Positions 44,349 to 52,898 of a DNA stretch of 64,000 nucleotides are shown one piece after another; the stretch's first letter is position 1, and the number at the start of each line of letters is the position of its first letter. Source of the DNA: an uncultured Peptococcaceae bacterium. GTDB lineage: Bacteria; Bacillota; Peptococcia; Peptococcales; Peptococcaceae. Both the position numbers and the translations under genes were made by a program. The DNA lies in NCBI GenBank assembly GCA_949743265.1, contig CATJSX010000079.1, forward strand, positions 1 to 64,000. The letters are read 5' to 3'. The notes under the pieces are model-generated. The model was not told the DNA's origin, searched no databases, and worked only from the letters and a program-made list of their open reading frames with translations.

Positions 44349-45131
44349 TTACCACGCAAAAGGATAAAATTGACTAAGATATAACGAAAATTCTCGGCAT
44401 TTCATTTGATTAACAGGCAAATTAGAATCTGAAACTTTGTCATATAGCTGAATAAACAGGCTCTGTTTGTTCAGCTTAATTTTTAGAAAATCATGTTTAT
44501 AGCAAAGCAGCTTGTTAATCAGTTCGTCATGATTGTTCTCCGAAAACCACATTGCCCAGCAACTCGGCTGCCAAATCTCATCTTGTTTCAATCTTTCCAA
44601 CGCATGGTGTTGATCATAAGTCTGTGTATTATAGCATTGATACATTAAGTGACGCCAATATTCTGCTATTGGCGCTTTCGTTTTTGTATAGAACCAATGA
44701 TTTTCTAAAGAAGCAATATAAGCTCTTACGCCTAAATTAAGCTTAAACTGTTCATGAATTCTGTTTAAAACCGTATCTTTTTCCCGTTCAAATTTATCGA
44801 TTTCCAAAACGATATAAAACAATACCTGTGTATCAAATTTTATAACTGTAAGAGATTCTTTGCCAAAAGAAAAAACGTCTAAAAAGAACGGCCGCCCGCT
44901 ATCAAATCGTTGAGCAAACAACTGCAGCGCTTTTTTCTCTGAAAATTGATGCAGCGTTCGGTCTGCTTCAAATTTATAAACTGCTTTTTTATGGTCAAAG
45001 CTCATTTCCATATCCTGATAAATATTGCAATAGATTTTATCCAATCCCGTTGATAATTTAAGAAATTCTTCAGCAAAAATCATCAATTTCGCATGATTTG
45101 CTGTCAAGATTTTAATGAGTACCCTCTCCAT
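44349..45131 (-). CDS. Hypothetical 260-aa protein
   Basis: The protein appears soluble, with no signal peptide or TM helix, and is rich in aromatic residues and His. It has repeated charged helices (VLEIDKFEREKDTVLNRIHE) and a Trp-rich stretch (DEIWQPSCWAMWFSENNHDE). No catalytic motif or family is recognised. It is divergent from a small XRE regulator (118-bp intergenic), which may control it. It lies upstream of agrA on the same strand but is separated by the agrA promoter. Confidence 0.65.
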   Translation of the reverse strand: MERVLIKILTANHAKLMIFAEEFLKLSTGLDKIYCNIYQDMEMSFDHKKAVYKFEADRTLHQFSEKKALQLFAQRFDSGRPFFLDVFSFGKESLTVIKFDTQVLFYIVLEIDKFEREKDTVLNRIHEQFKLNLGVRAYIASLENHWFYTKTKAPIAEYWRHLMYQCYNTQTYDQHHALERLKQDEIWQPSCWAMWFSENNHDELINKLLCYKHDFLKIKLNKQSLFIQLYDKVSDSNLPVNQMKCREFSLYLSQFYPFAW

Positions 45132-45249
45132 GATGTCCTCCTAATTCTTATCCATTATTTAACTGTAAGAATTTATAATTTCTTTAGTTTATTATAATAT
45201 TCCGCAGCAAAATATACAATGGATACGATTAACTAATCAGGAGGGAATC

Positions 45250-45600
45250 ATGCTGGAGATTGATTATAAAAAATTAGGCAATCGTATTAAAGAGGCTCGA
45301 CTGACAGCCAATATCACACAAGAAACCTTAGCGGAATTAGTCGATCTGTCTATAACGCACATCAGCAATATTGAAAATGGACATGCCAAAGTCAGTCTGC
45401 CCGCTTTATTTGATATTGCCGTTGTTCTTTCTACTTCTATTGATGCATTGCTTTGCGACAGTCTTTTGCATCACGCCGAGCAGCATTATCTCAAAGAAGC
45501 TTCCGATTGCTTAGCTGATTGTAGTACAAAGGAACTCAGAGTTTTAGTTGATATTCTTAAAATAGCCAAAAGTTCTATGCGAAACCATTTAAAATATTAA
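45250..45600 (+). CDS. XRE family transcriptional regulator
   Basis: The 116-aa protein has an N-terminal HTH (IKEARLTANITQETLAELVD then LSITHISNIENGHAKVSLPAL, residues about 11-52) followed by LFDIAVVLSTSIDALL, the usual HTH_3 pattern, and a helical C-terminus. AGGAGG precedes the start. It is divergent from the hypothetical gene at 44349. Target and effector unknown. Confidence 0.88.
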   Translation: MLEIDYKKLGNRIKEARLTANITQETLAELVDLSITHISNIENGHAKVSLPALFDIAVVLSTSIDALLCDSLLHHAEQHYLKEASDCLADCSTKELRVLVDILKIAKSSMRNHLKY

Positions 45601-45648
45601 AAGCACTTTTAAAACTGATCGTACAATCATGTTAAGAAGTGCTTTTAA
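45597..45648 (+). terminator. Terminator after the XRE regulator
   Basis: TTAAAAGCACTT (45597-45608) pairs with AAGTGCTTTTAA (45637-45648), perfect arms. Confidence 0.7.
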
Positions 45649-45694
45649 ATCAAACCATATAATCATCTATTTTTCTGTCGGTTAATTTTTTGAT

Positions 45695-45743
45695 AAACAT
45701 TATAGTGCGTTTATAAAATAGCTATATAGGCACTATAATGTTT
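45695..45743. repeat. Perfect 14-base inverted repeat of unknown role
   Basis: AAACATTATAGTGC (45695-45708) and GCACTATAATGTTT (45730-45743) flank a 21-bp spacer. No T-run follows the stem on either strand. It lies in the 45601-45892 gap between convergent genes, where nothing else was found. Confidence 0.7.
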
Positions 45744-45892
45744 TATATCTTGCACTTAAAAGGTAACTGATACAAAAATAGATGTTTGCGAATACTATTT
45801 TTATGTATTTTCGTTATGTGTAGGCTAATATTAACTTCTTTGCTTCTGTAGATCATTTGATATTTCTGTTAATCTTTACAAGGCAAGATATT

Positions 45893-46465
45893 TCATATAT
45901 GGTTAACATTAATATTTGAACCTACCATCTTTTCTGCACCAGAATTATATAAACCTACATAATAATTCTTATTTTCACCTAATTTTGTGCTTATACTGTA
46001 TATAGAATCCATTTCTGTTGCCAACACACTACCTACATAAGTTCCATCTAACGAATAAAATGCTGCATCAAATGGCGTTTCAGCATTTGCTTGAAAATGA
46101 TTACTACTAAAATACACTTTAGTAAAAATATAATTTTCTGTTCCGTCCCATGTTCCTTTATAAGGATATGCAGCTTCTTTTTGTGGTATATGTTGATAGC
46201 CTATATTATGCCCCCTAACACAACGCAACATTTCTCCTTGTTCTACTTCAATGCCTAATATATTTTTCACTTCAATAGGAATTACTTCCAAAGCATCTCG
46301 CTCAATATAATGCAAATCTGCTATAGTTTTATATTCTTCAGCAACTACGTTCTCTTTGCTATTTTGAAAAATATCACTTTCTTTATCACATGTTAAACTT
46401 GGCATAGTATGCTCATGACACATGAGCATAATTAAAATGTTTATGACCATACCACAGAATTTCAT
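45893..46465 (-). CDS. Hypothetical exported protein
   Basis: The 190-aa protein has a hydrophobic N-terminus (MVINILIMLMCHEH) consistent with a signal sequence. The rest is strand-rich (ENYIFTKVYFSSNHFQANAETP; FYSLDGTYVGSVLATEMDSI; NYYVGLYNSGAEKMVG), like small secreted beta-sandwich proteins. It is the third gene after the agr-type promoter at 47625-47690, but a hairpin at 46591-46617 separates it from the second, so co-regulation is uncertain. No family recognised. Confidence 0.6.
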   Translation of the reverse strand: MKFCGMVINILIMLMCHEHTMPSLTCDKESDIFQNSKENVVAEEYKTIADLHYIERDALEVIPIEVKNILGIEVEQGEMLRCVRGHNIGYQHIPQKEAAYPYKGTWDGTENYIFTKVYFSSNHFQANAETPFDAAFYSLDGTYVGSVLATEMDSIYSISTKLGENKNYYVGLYNSGAEKMVGSNINVNHI

Positions 46466-46590
46466 CTTTACTGTTCACTCCTTTTAAATTATGAGTAAAT
46501 TTTTTCATTAGATTTAATTTTAAAAATCACTTGAGATATTTATAATCCATTCTCTATTGATTAAGGTTTGTAAAAATTATCAACAATCTA

Positions 46591-46617
46591 AGGGAAGTCG
46601 CAATTAGCAACTTCCCT
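46591..46617 (-). terminator. Hairpin downstream of the 78-aa membrane gene
   Basis: AGGGAAGT (46591-46598) and ACTTCCCT (46610-46617) pair perfectly. On the minus strand the stem is followed by a mixed A/T stretch (TAGATTGTTGA), so termination may be partial. Confidence 0.5.
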
Positions 46618-46629
46618 CTAAATGAATCT

Positions 46630-46866
46630 TCATTTTTGTTTTTTCTCTTTGCTATTCCGATAGAAACGTACCCGATAGAAACCTATACACAATGAAATAA
46701 AACCTGCCGACAAGCCACCCCATACATAGGTTAACTCGTTATAAGCTAACCATTTATAGATGATAGAAAACGGAAAAAGACCACTAAAAAGAACCATCAA
46801 CGAACTGGCTAAGAAAGCGATAATAATATACATGATATATAAACGCACTTTATCTATTTTTTTCAT
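46630..46866 (-). CDS. Small two-TM membrane protein
   Basis: The 78-aa protein has two hydrophobic helices (LYIMYIIIAFLASSLMVLF; VWGGLSAGFISLCIGFY) and a basic C-terminus (YRNSKEKKQK). AGGAG lies 9 bp before the ATG. It is 25 bp downstream of the exported glycine-rich gene and surely in its operon. Size and position resemble immunity proteins of exported peptides, but there is no sequence evidence for that. Confidence 0.7.
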   Translation of the reverse strand: MKKIDKVRLYIMYIIIAFLASSLMVLFSGLFPFSIIYKWLAYNELTYVWGGLSAGFISLCIGFYRVRFYRNSKEKKQK

Positions 46867-46891
46867 AATGGCTTTCTCCTAATCAGTTCTA

Positions 46892-47485
46892 CTATGGCAT
46901 GGGTATATAAATTTCATCTCCATCGGGAATTTCGTCTTCATAAATATCTCTAGTATACGTTCTGGTATCATAGAAAAGTTCTGTTTGATAAAGATTATTG
47001 GACGGTCCCCCATAAATACCTAATCTTTCATAATATTCAAATACGGTTGGAAGTCCTGCCTCTAAAATACGTGTTTGTTTCAAGAAATCAACGGTTATCT
47101 TATAATCTACAGGAAATTTACCAGTTAAAAACATTCCAGCCAAAGAACCTGCAACTGCCCCAACAACTACGCCTGTTGGACCATTATATTTTCCTAACAA
47201 AGCACCAGTAATTATTCCACCTACAACAGAAAGTGGTTGATCTCCTAAACCATATACATCATGCATATCATACAATGTAACCCATGGAGTCGGATAGGTC
47301 ATACCTCCTGCTTGTGGCACTACAGTCTTATGTTGCACCGCTAGCCTATGATATTTCACAGATGAATTACTTTCAGCGATACCCTCAGAAGATGTAGCAG
47401 CCATTGCTGATTGGGTACCTATTGTAAATAGCATAACAAACAACAATGATATTGACAATAATTTTTTTGAACGATTCTTTCTCAT
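46892..47485 (-). CDS. Exported glycine-zipper-like protein, candidate AgrA target
   Basis: The 197-aa protein has a Sec-type signal peptide (MRKNRSKKLLSISLLFVMLF...SAMA|A). Residues about 88-126 form a Gly/Ala-rich, probably membrane-inserting segment (LSVVGGIITGALLGKYNG, VVVGAVAGSLAGMFL), followed by a Tyr- and acid-rich tail ending DGDEIYIPMP. ATG 47485 is chosen because GGGAGAG lies 8 bp upstream; a longer frame from 47548 lacks a site. The upstream promoter carries the same tandem repeats as agrBD. An effector or bacteriocin-like function is a hypothesis; no family is recognised. Confidence 0.75.
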   Translation of the reverse strand: MRKNRSKKLLSISLLFVMLFTIGTQSAMAATSSEGIAESNSSVKYHRLAVQHKTVVPQAGGMTYPTPWVTLYDMHDVYGLGDQPLSVVGGIITGALLGKYNGPTGVVVGAVAGSLAGMFLTGKFPVDYKITVDFLKQTRILEAGLPTVFEYYERLGIYGGPSNNLYQTELFYDTRTYTRDIYEDEIPDGDEIYIPMP

Positions 47486-47624
47486 TAGTATCTCTCCCTT
47501 CGTTATTTCATGCCTACTCATAAAAAACATACACAAAATTTTTGACATTTCATTTTACATTTCTTAAGAAATTTTGCTGTTAGCATCCTTATATTGATTC
47601 AGGCCTTGAATCTGGAACAATTTG

Positions 47625-47690
47625 ACTATACCATAGCAAACATATTTTTACAATATGTAAGGGGTATTTTACAAACAATAGGGACATTTT
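47625..47690 (-). promoter_or_regulatory. Promoter with AgrA-type tandem repeats
   Basis: On the minus strand, AAAATGTCCCTA (47690-47679) and AAAATACCCCTT (47670-47659) repeat with a 20-bp period. Five bases downstream lie -35 TTGTAA (47653-47648), a 17-bp spacer and -10 TATAGT (47630-47625). Repeat consensus AAAWTRYCCY, period and 5-bp gap to -35 all match the agrBD promoter. Confidence 0.7.
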
Positions 47691-47888
47691 ACAAAAATTT
47701 ATATTTATTTTTTACATTCTCTTTAATGTTTTTACCTGCATAAACACTAAATATCTTCTAATAATCCTCAAAAATAATAACTTTTTCGATTTCTTTAATG
47801 TACAATTATTGATAAGTACTATTCCATTTGAAACAAATTGAACTTGTAGCAAAGATTTTGCTGAGGACCACATTTTGGGCAATCAAAA

Positions 47889-47920
47889 AAGCCTATGCGA
47901 TTTTATTTTCGCATAGGCTT
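47889..47920. terminator. Terminator after the DUF1540 gene
   Basis: AAGCCTATGCGA (47889-47900) and TCGCATAGGCTT (47909-47920) are perfect arms, with a T-run (TTTTTTGATT) on the minus strand. Confidence 0.8.
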
Positions 47921-47935
47921 CTCGGAACCGCTATC

Positions 47936-48103
47936 CTATTTTAAAGCAAAGGATTTGCAGTCGGTGCATTGATCCATAGTTGGATTCATTTCATGAGTAC
48001 CAACGGTAATCTCATTTAAAGAGCAGTAATTTTCACTGGTGCAATGGTTTCTGCACTGCTGAACAGTGCATCTGATGCTTTTGTTTGCTTTGCAGTTTGA
48101 CAT
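47936..48103 (-). CDS. DUF1540 domain-containing small Cys-rich protein
   Basis: The 55-aa protein has the DUF1540 pattern IRCTVQQCRNH, NYCSLNEITVGTHE and a C-terminal DQCTDCKSFALK; the cysteines are arranged as a small metal-binding domain. AGGAGG lies 8 bp before ATG 48103; a longer frame into ileS has no support. It is common in Clostridia, function unknown. It lies 74 bp downstream of ileS, in the same direction. Confidence 0.88.
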   Translation of the reverse strand: MSNCKANKSIRCTVQQCRNHCTSENYCSLNEITVGTHEMNPTMDQCTDCKSFALK

Positions 48104-48177
48104 TTGAATAACCTCCTGTATTTGAAATACAAGCATAGTATGCGCGACTGCAAAATTATTTATACCCCAAAATTTTT

Positions 48178-50967
48178 TTAATTTGCTAAGACGGCCGCAC
48201 AACGTGGGCATAATGTCGGATAACGCTCGTCTTGTCCGATTGCTTCGCTATAAATCCAGCACCGTTCGCATTTTTCGCCGGAAGCTGGTTCAACAATAAC
48301 CAGTAGTTGGTTAATGTTATCGCTTTGATAAGCGTTTGTCGGCGCGTCGTTTTTTGTTGATAACGTTACTTTAGAAACGATAAAAAGAGTTGCCAAATCT
48401 TTTTCCATTTCTTGCAGCAAAGCATAAGTTTCACCGTCAGCATACAGTTTAACATGCGCGTCTAATGAATGTCCAATGGCTTTGGAGCGTCTGGCATCTT
48501 CTAATGGTTTTGCTACTTCGTTGCGGATATTCAGCAGTTTATCCCATTTTTCTTCTAATTTTTGGTCAAAAACGACGGGATCAATTTCCGGCCAACCGGC
48601 TAACTGCACGCTTTGCACTTTATTTTTAATGGGCAAATGCTGCCAAACTTCTTCTGCAGTAAAGGACAAAATAGGACTGAGCATTTTTACCAGCGCTGTA
48701 GCAATGGCAAAAATAGCGCTTTGCGCAGAGCGTCTTTCTTTAGAATTTGCTTTCGTCGAATACAACCGATCTTTGACGACGTCAAGATAAAAAGCGCTCA
48801 TATCCACCGTACAGAAATTATGGATAGCGTGATATACCACATGAAATTCGTAATCTTCATAAGCCTTGGTGACTTTTTCCACCAATTGACCCAATTTCAG
48901 CATCGCCCAACGATCTAATTCTAACATATCTGCCAAAGCAATGCTGTCTTTTTGTTCATCAAAATCATAAATGCTGCCCAATAAATAGCGGAAAGTATTT
49001 CTAATTTTGCGATAGGTTTCGCTGACTTGTTTTAAGATACCTTTAGAAACGGTAACATCATTGCGATAATCGGCTGACGATACCCACAAACGCAAAATAT
49101 CTGCTCCCATATCATCAATAATTTCCTGCGGATCAATTCCATTGCCCAGTGATTTGCTCATTTTGCGGCCTTGTTCGTCGACAAAAAAACCATGCGTCAA
49201 AACGGCTTTATAGGGCGCTGTTCCATTGGTAGCTATGGCAGTACATAAAGATGAATTAAACCAACCGCGATGCTGATCGCTGCCTTCCAAATACAAATCG
49301 GCAGGATATTGCAATTCCTCTCTTAAACCAATGACGCCTCGGTGACTAGAGCCTGAATCAAACCAAACGTCCATAATATCGGTTTCTTTACGAAAATGTG
49401 TACTGCCACATTTGGGACAAGTCAATCCTTCGGGAATCAATTCCGCCACATCTTTAGCAAACCAAACGTCTGTTCCGTATTGGCGAACCAATTCTTGGAT
49501 TTTAGCAATAGTCTTGTCGTTGATGATTTCAGTATGACAATCTTGACAGTAAAAAATGGGAATCGGTACGCCCCATGTTCTTTGACGGGAAATACACCAA
49601 TCGCTTCGTTCAGCAATCATGCTGTAAATCCGATCATGACCCCATGCAGGAATAAATTGAATGTGATCAATGGCATCCAATGCTTGCTGCCTAAAACCAT
49701 CAATAGAAGCAAACCATTGCTCAGTAGCGCGGAATATCGTTGGCTTTTTGCAGCGCCAGCAATGCGGATACTGATGTTTGATAAATTTCAAATTCAGCAA
49801 ATAACCGTTTTCTTCCAGCCAAGCAACGATAGGCTTATTGGCGTCTTCTGTTTTTAAACCGGCAAACATACCGGCTTCTTTCGTCAGCGTTCCTGTATTA
49901 TCTACCGGTGAAATAACTGGCAGATGATATTTTTGAGAAACCATAAAGTCGTCAGGTCCATGTCCCGGCGCTGTGTGAACACAACCGCTGCCTTGTCCCA
50001 GCGTTACATGTTTGCCCAAAACGACAAGAGAATCCCGCTCCATAAAAGGATGACGACAGACAACGCCCTCTAAATCGCTGCCTTTAAATTCCTTTAAAAC
50101 CGTATAATCACTTAATCCCACTTCAGCCGCTACATCAGCTGCCATTTCTTTGGCAATGATGTATTTTTCCTCGCCGCAAGACAACAACTGATAAACGAAA
50201 TCAGGATGCAGAGAAATTGCCACATTAGCCGGTAATGTCCACGGCGTAGTTGTCCAAATAACGACAAAGGTTTTTCCATCAACTGCAAAAAGCCCTTTGC
50301 TGTTCGTGACAGGGAATTTCACATAAACAGATGGCGACCGTTTTTCAGCGTATTCAATTTCAGCTTCTGCCAAAGCTGTTTCACAATCGCTGCACCAATG
50401 CACAGGTTTAACGCCTTTGTAAATATAGCCTTTTTTAGCCATTTCGCCAAAAACGCCAATTTCCTCCGCTTCAAATTTAGGATCTAATGTTACATAACGG
50501 TTTTCCCAATCGCCTCTGACTCCTAAGCGTTTGAACTCTTCTTTTTGGATATTAACGAAAGACAAAGCATAATCAGTGCATTGTTTACGCAATTCGTTTT
50601 TGTCCACCTGATGATGGTCTAATCCCATTTCTTTGATAGCTTTCAATTCAATAGGCAATCCATGGGTATCCCAACCGGGAATATACGGTGCATCAAAACC
50701 AATTTGACTTTTTTGCTTAATAATAATGTCTTTTAAAACTTTGTTCAGCGCATGTCCTAAATGAAGATGACCATTAGCATATGGTGGTCCGTCATGCAAA
50801 ATAAATTTCGGCTTGCCGGCATTAGCTTGGGCAACTAAACGGTAAATATCAATATCCTCCCAAAACTTTAAAATATCCGGTTCTTTTTTAGGCAAATTGC
50901 CTCGCATGGGGAAATCAGTCTGCGGCAAATTCAATGTCTGTCCATAATCTTTCTTTTCCTTATCCAT
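48178..50967 (-). CDS. ileS: Isoleucyl-tRNA synthetase
   Basis: It charges tRNA-Ile. About 929 aa. The HIGH-type motif PPYANGHLHLGHALNK lies near residue 58. The editing domain follows (TTPWTLPANVAI, HTAPGHGPDD). KMSKSLGNG is near 600, the anticodon-binding region after it, and a C-terminal zinc site has CERCWIYSE and CPRC. GAGGTG lies 8 bp before ATG 50967. Expression is controlled by the T-box leader immediately upstream. Confidence 0.97.
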   Translation of the reverse strand: MDKEKKDYGQTLNLPQTDFPMRGNLPKKEPDILKFWEDIDIYRLVAQANAGKPKFILHDGPPYANGHLHLGHALNKVLKDIIIKQKSQIGFDAPYIPGWDTHGLPIELKAIKEMGLDHHQVDKNELRKQCTDYALSFVNIQKEEFKRLGVRGDWENRYVTLDPKFEAEEIGVFGEMAKKGYIYKGVKPVHWCSDCETALAEAEIEYAEKRSPSVYVKFPVTNSKGLFAVDGKTFVVIWTTTPWTLPANVAISLHPDFVYQLLSCGEEKYIIAKEMAADVAAEVGLSDYTVLKEFKGSDLEGVVCRHPFMERDSLVVLGKHVTLGQGSGCVHTAPGHGPDDFMVSQKYHLPVISPVDNTGTLTKEAGMFAGLKTEDANKPIVAWLEENGYLLNLKFIKHQYPHCWRCKKPTIFRATEQWFASIDGFRQQALDAIDHIQFIPAWGHDRIYSMIAERSDWCISRQRTWGVPIPIFYCQDCHTEIINDKTIAKIQELVRQYGTDVWFAKDVAELIPEGLTCPKCGSTHFRKETDIMDVWFDSGSSHRGVIGLREELQYPADLYLEGSDQHRGWFNSSLCTAIATNGTAPYKAVLTHGFFVDEQGRKMSKSLGNGIDPQEIIDDMGADILRLWVSSADYRNDVTVSKGILKQVSETYRKIRNTFRYLLGSIYDFDEQKDSIALADMLELDRWAMLKLGQLVEKVTKAYEDYEFHVVYHAIHNFCTVDMSAFYLDVVKDRLYSTKANSKERRSAQSAIFAIATALVKMLSPILSFTAEEVWQHLPIKNKVQSVQLAGWPEIDPVVFDQKLEEKWDKLLNIRNEVAKPLEDARRSKAIGHSLDAHVKLYADGETYALLQEMEKDLATLFIVSKVTLSTKNDAPTNAYQSDNINQLLVIVEPASGEKCERCWIYSEAIGQDERYPTLCPRCAAVLAN

Positions 50968-51008
50968 CAATTTTTCACCTCGTTAAATTTTAATTACAAA
51001 AAACAAAA

Positions 51009-51235
51009 AGCTCTCGATCCCCAAAGGGACGAGAGCTAACCCGCGTTACCACCCTAATATCAACTTTTATCGTTGACACTCGAAGCCTTTTAACGGCGGC
51101 TATCCGGATAAAGCTACTAATTTTCACCCTATCTGCTCCAAACCGATTTTCACCAAAAAATCATCTTCCGGCTTCCACTATCCCCGAATCGCTGTTGATG
51201 ACCCTTTTTGGCTACTGTGTTTTTCATCGCATTTA
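51009..51235 (-). ncRNA. T-box riboswitch of ileS
   Basis: On the minus strand the leader contains the T-box sequence AGGGTGGTAACGCGGGTT (51055-51038) followed by a terminator, GCTCTCGTCCC paired with GGGGATCGAGAGC, then TTTTT (51037-51009). The upstream about 180 nt have the paired elements expected of Stem I. Uncharged tRNA-Ile should favour the antiterminator. The 5' limit is approximate, and I did not assign the specifier codon with certainty. Confidence 0.92.
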
Positions 51236-51449
51236 TTATTTTTTCATCATAAAACAGCCCATCATGTTTGTCAACTACTTTATCAAAAAAATTTTTTCAA
51301 GCAAACTCACTTCTTTTTCTTGCTTTTTATCCAAGATTTATGAGTGGAGGAAAGCCCCATGCTGCATCATCGTAAGAATAATGACGGCAATTTGTTTTAT
51401 AATAAGGTCATCAGCTGATAAAAATATTTTGAAAGGGGTTATTCTGAAT

Positions 51450-52868
51450 ATGATATATTACTTGAAATGTTTTATCGGTATTGCACTCATGTTTGGATTT
51501 GGATATTTGCCGCCAATAGGCGCGATTACTGAAACAGGCATGCAAATTGTTGGTATATTTCTAGGCTTGATTTGGCTTTGGTCTACCGTAGAAGTTATCT
51601 GGCCAAGCATTTTAGGAATCATAGCGCTTGGTATGAGCGATTATTGTTCAATGACAGACGCTATAAAAAACGCTTTGGGTGAATCAACAATATGGCAACT
51701 ATTCATGGTTATGGTGTTAATTGGCGGTATTAATGAAAGTGGTTGTGGCGCCGCCATGGGACAATGGATTCTCACCAGAAAATTTGTGCGTGGTAAACCA
51801 GTACTTTTTTTATGGTTTTTCTTCGTTGGATTTATGACACTAAGCGTTTTTATCGGGTTTTTGGCAACAGCAATGTTGGGCTGGTCTATTCTCTATAATG
51901 TTATGGAACAAGCTGGCTATAAAAAGGGCGATAAATTTTATCCATTGGCAACCATAGGAGTTTATTTAGCAGCCAGCATAGGTTCTACTGTACTGCCATT
52001 TAAAGGCGTAAAACTTTCTTTATTAAAAGCCTTTAGCGATGTTGCAAACGCACCCATTGATTATATTGGGTATATGTTATTCACCTATAGCACGACTTTG
52101 CTGATTATGACTTTATGGGTGATAGTTATGCTCTATGTATTTCGAGTTGACTTTTCTAAAATGAAAAATATTGACTTTGATCAATTGGAACGAGATGGAA
52201 CGAAATTCACTACACAAGGGAAAATTTATATGGGCGCTTTTGGCGTTATCATTCTCTATATCTTGGTCACCTCCTTTGGACCAAAAGGTGTGCCGTTAAT
52301 TGATTATTTGAATCGTATTACCACTGCCAGTATTTTTGCTGTCATGGTAGTCATACTTTCTGTAGTAAAATATCAAGGCGAGCCGTTAATTTCATTTAAG
52401 AAAATGACTAAATATTTTGAATGGAACGGCGTTTTTATTTGTGCTTCTGCAATTCAAATTGCTTCAGCGCTAACAAAAGATGTATGTGGGGTTATTCCCT
52501 TCATTACAGAAATTTTGAATCCAATATTCTCTGGCTTCAACGGCTATATGTTTATCGTTGTTGTAATTGTTATAGCAATGATTCTGACTAATGTTGCCAA
52601 TAACATGGCTGTAGGACTTTTGCTTTTACCCATTGTGCTATCTTTTACGGCAACGTTGAATTTAGACATTAATTTAGTTGGAATTGTCATCGTTTACACA
52701 GTACAAATAGCTTTCATGCTTCCGGGAGCTTCTGCCCCAGCAGCGGTCTTGCACGGTAATGAAAAATTGACCCCTATCGAAATTTATAAATATGGTGGTT
52801 TTGCATTTGTTATGATTGGTATCGTTATTGTGTTTATCAGCTATCCACTATTTAGTTTAATTCTTTAA
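51450..52868 (+). CDS. SLC13/DASS-family anion permease
   Basis: The 472-aa polytopic protein is similar to the permease at 34596 (GMQIVGIFLGLIWLWSTVEVIWPS; LTNVANNMAVGLLLLPIVL in the substrate motif region). ATG 51450 (MIYYLKCFIGIALMFGF) is preferred, with AAAGGGG upstream; the longer frame from 51195 runs back through the T-box leader. It lies 30 bp before the arylsulfotransferase gene, so it probably supplies a sulfated or carboxylated aryl compound for that enzyme or exports the product. Substrate unproven. Confidence 0.87.
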   Translation: MIYYLKCFIGIALMFGFGYLPPIGAITETGMQIVGIFLGLIWLWSTVEVIWPSILGIIALGMSDYCSMTDAIKNALGESTIWQLFMVMVLIGGINESGCGAAMGQWILTRKFVRGKPVLFLWFFFVGFMTLSVFIGFLATAMLGWSILYNVMEQAGYKKGDKFYPLATIGVYLAASIGSTVLPFKGVKLSLLKAFSDVANAPIDYIGYMLFTYSTTLLIMTLWVIVMLYVFRVDFSKMKNIDFDQLERDGTKFTTQGKIYMGAFGVIILYILVTSFGPKGVPLIDYLNRITTASIFAVMVVILSVVKYQGEPLISFKKMTKYFEWNGVFICASAIQIASALTKDVCGVIPFITEILNPIFSGFNGYMFIVVVIVIAMILTNVANNMAVGLLLLPIVLSFTATLNLDINLVGIVIVYTVQIAFMLPGASAPAAVLHGNEKLTPIEIYKYGGFAFVMIGIVIVFISYPLFSLIL

Positions 52869-52898
52869 AAATATCATATCAAAAAGGAGCGATTTTAA

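Larger units (their letters stand above)
47549..47935. other. Intergenic region with promoter, repeats and a terminator
   Basis: This 387-bp AT-rich gap holds the promoter of the exported protein (47625-47690), a terminator at 47889-47920 and otherwise no gene. A short hairpin TTTCTTAAGAAA lies near 47560. Confidence 0.6.

Noticed and set aside
51195-51449. N-terminal extension of the DASS permease
   Set aside because: It runs through the T-box leader on the other strand and lacks permease-like sequence; the start was placed at 51450.
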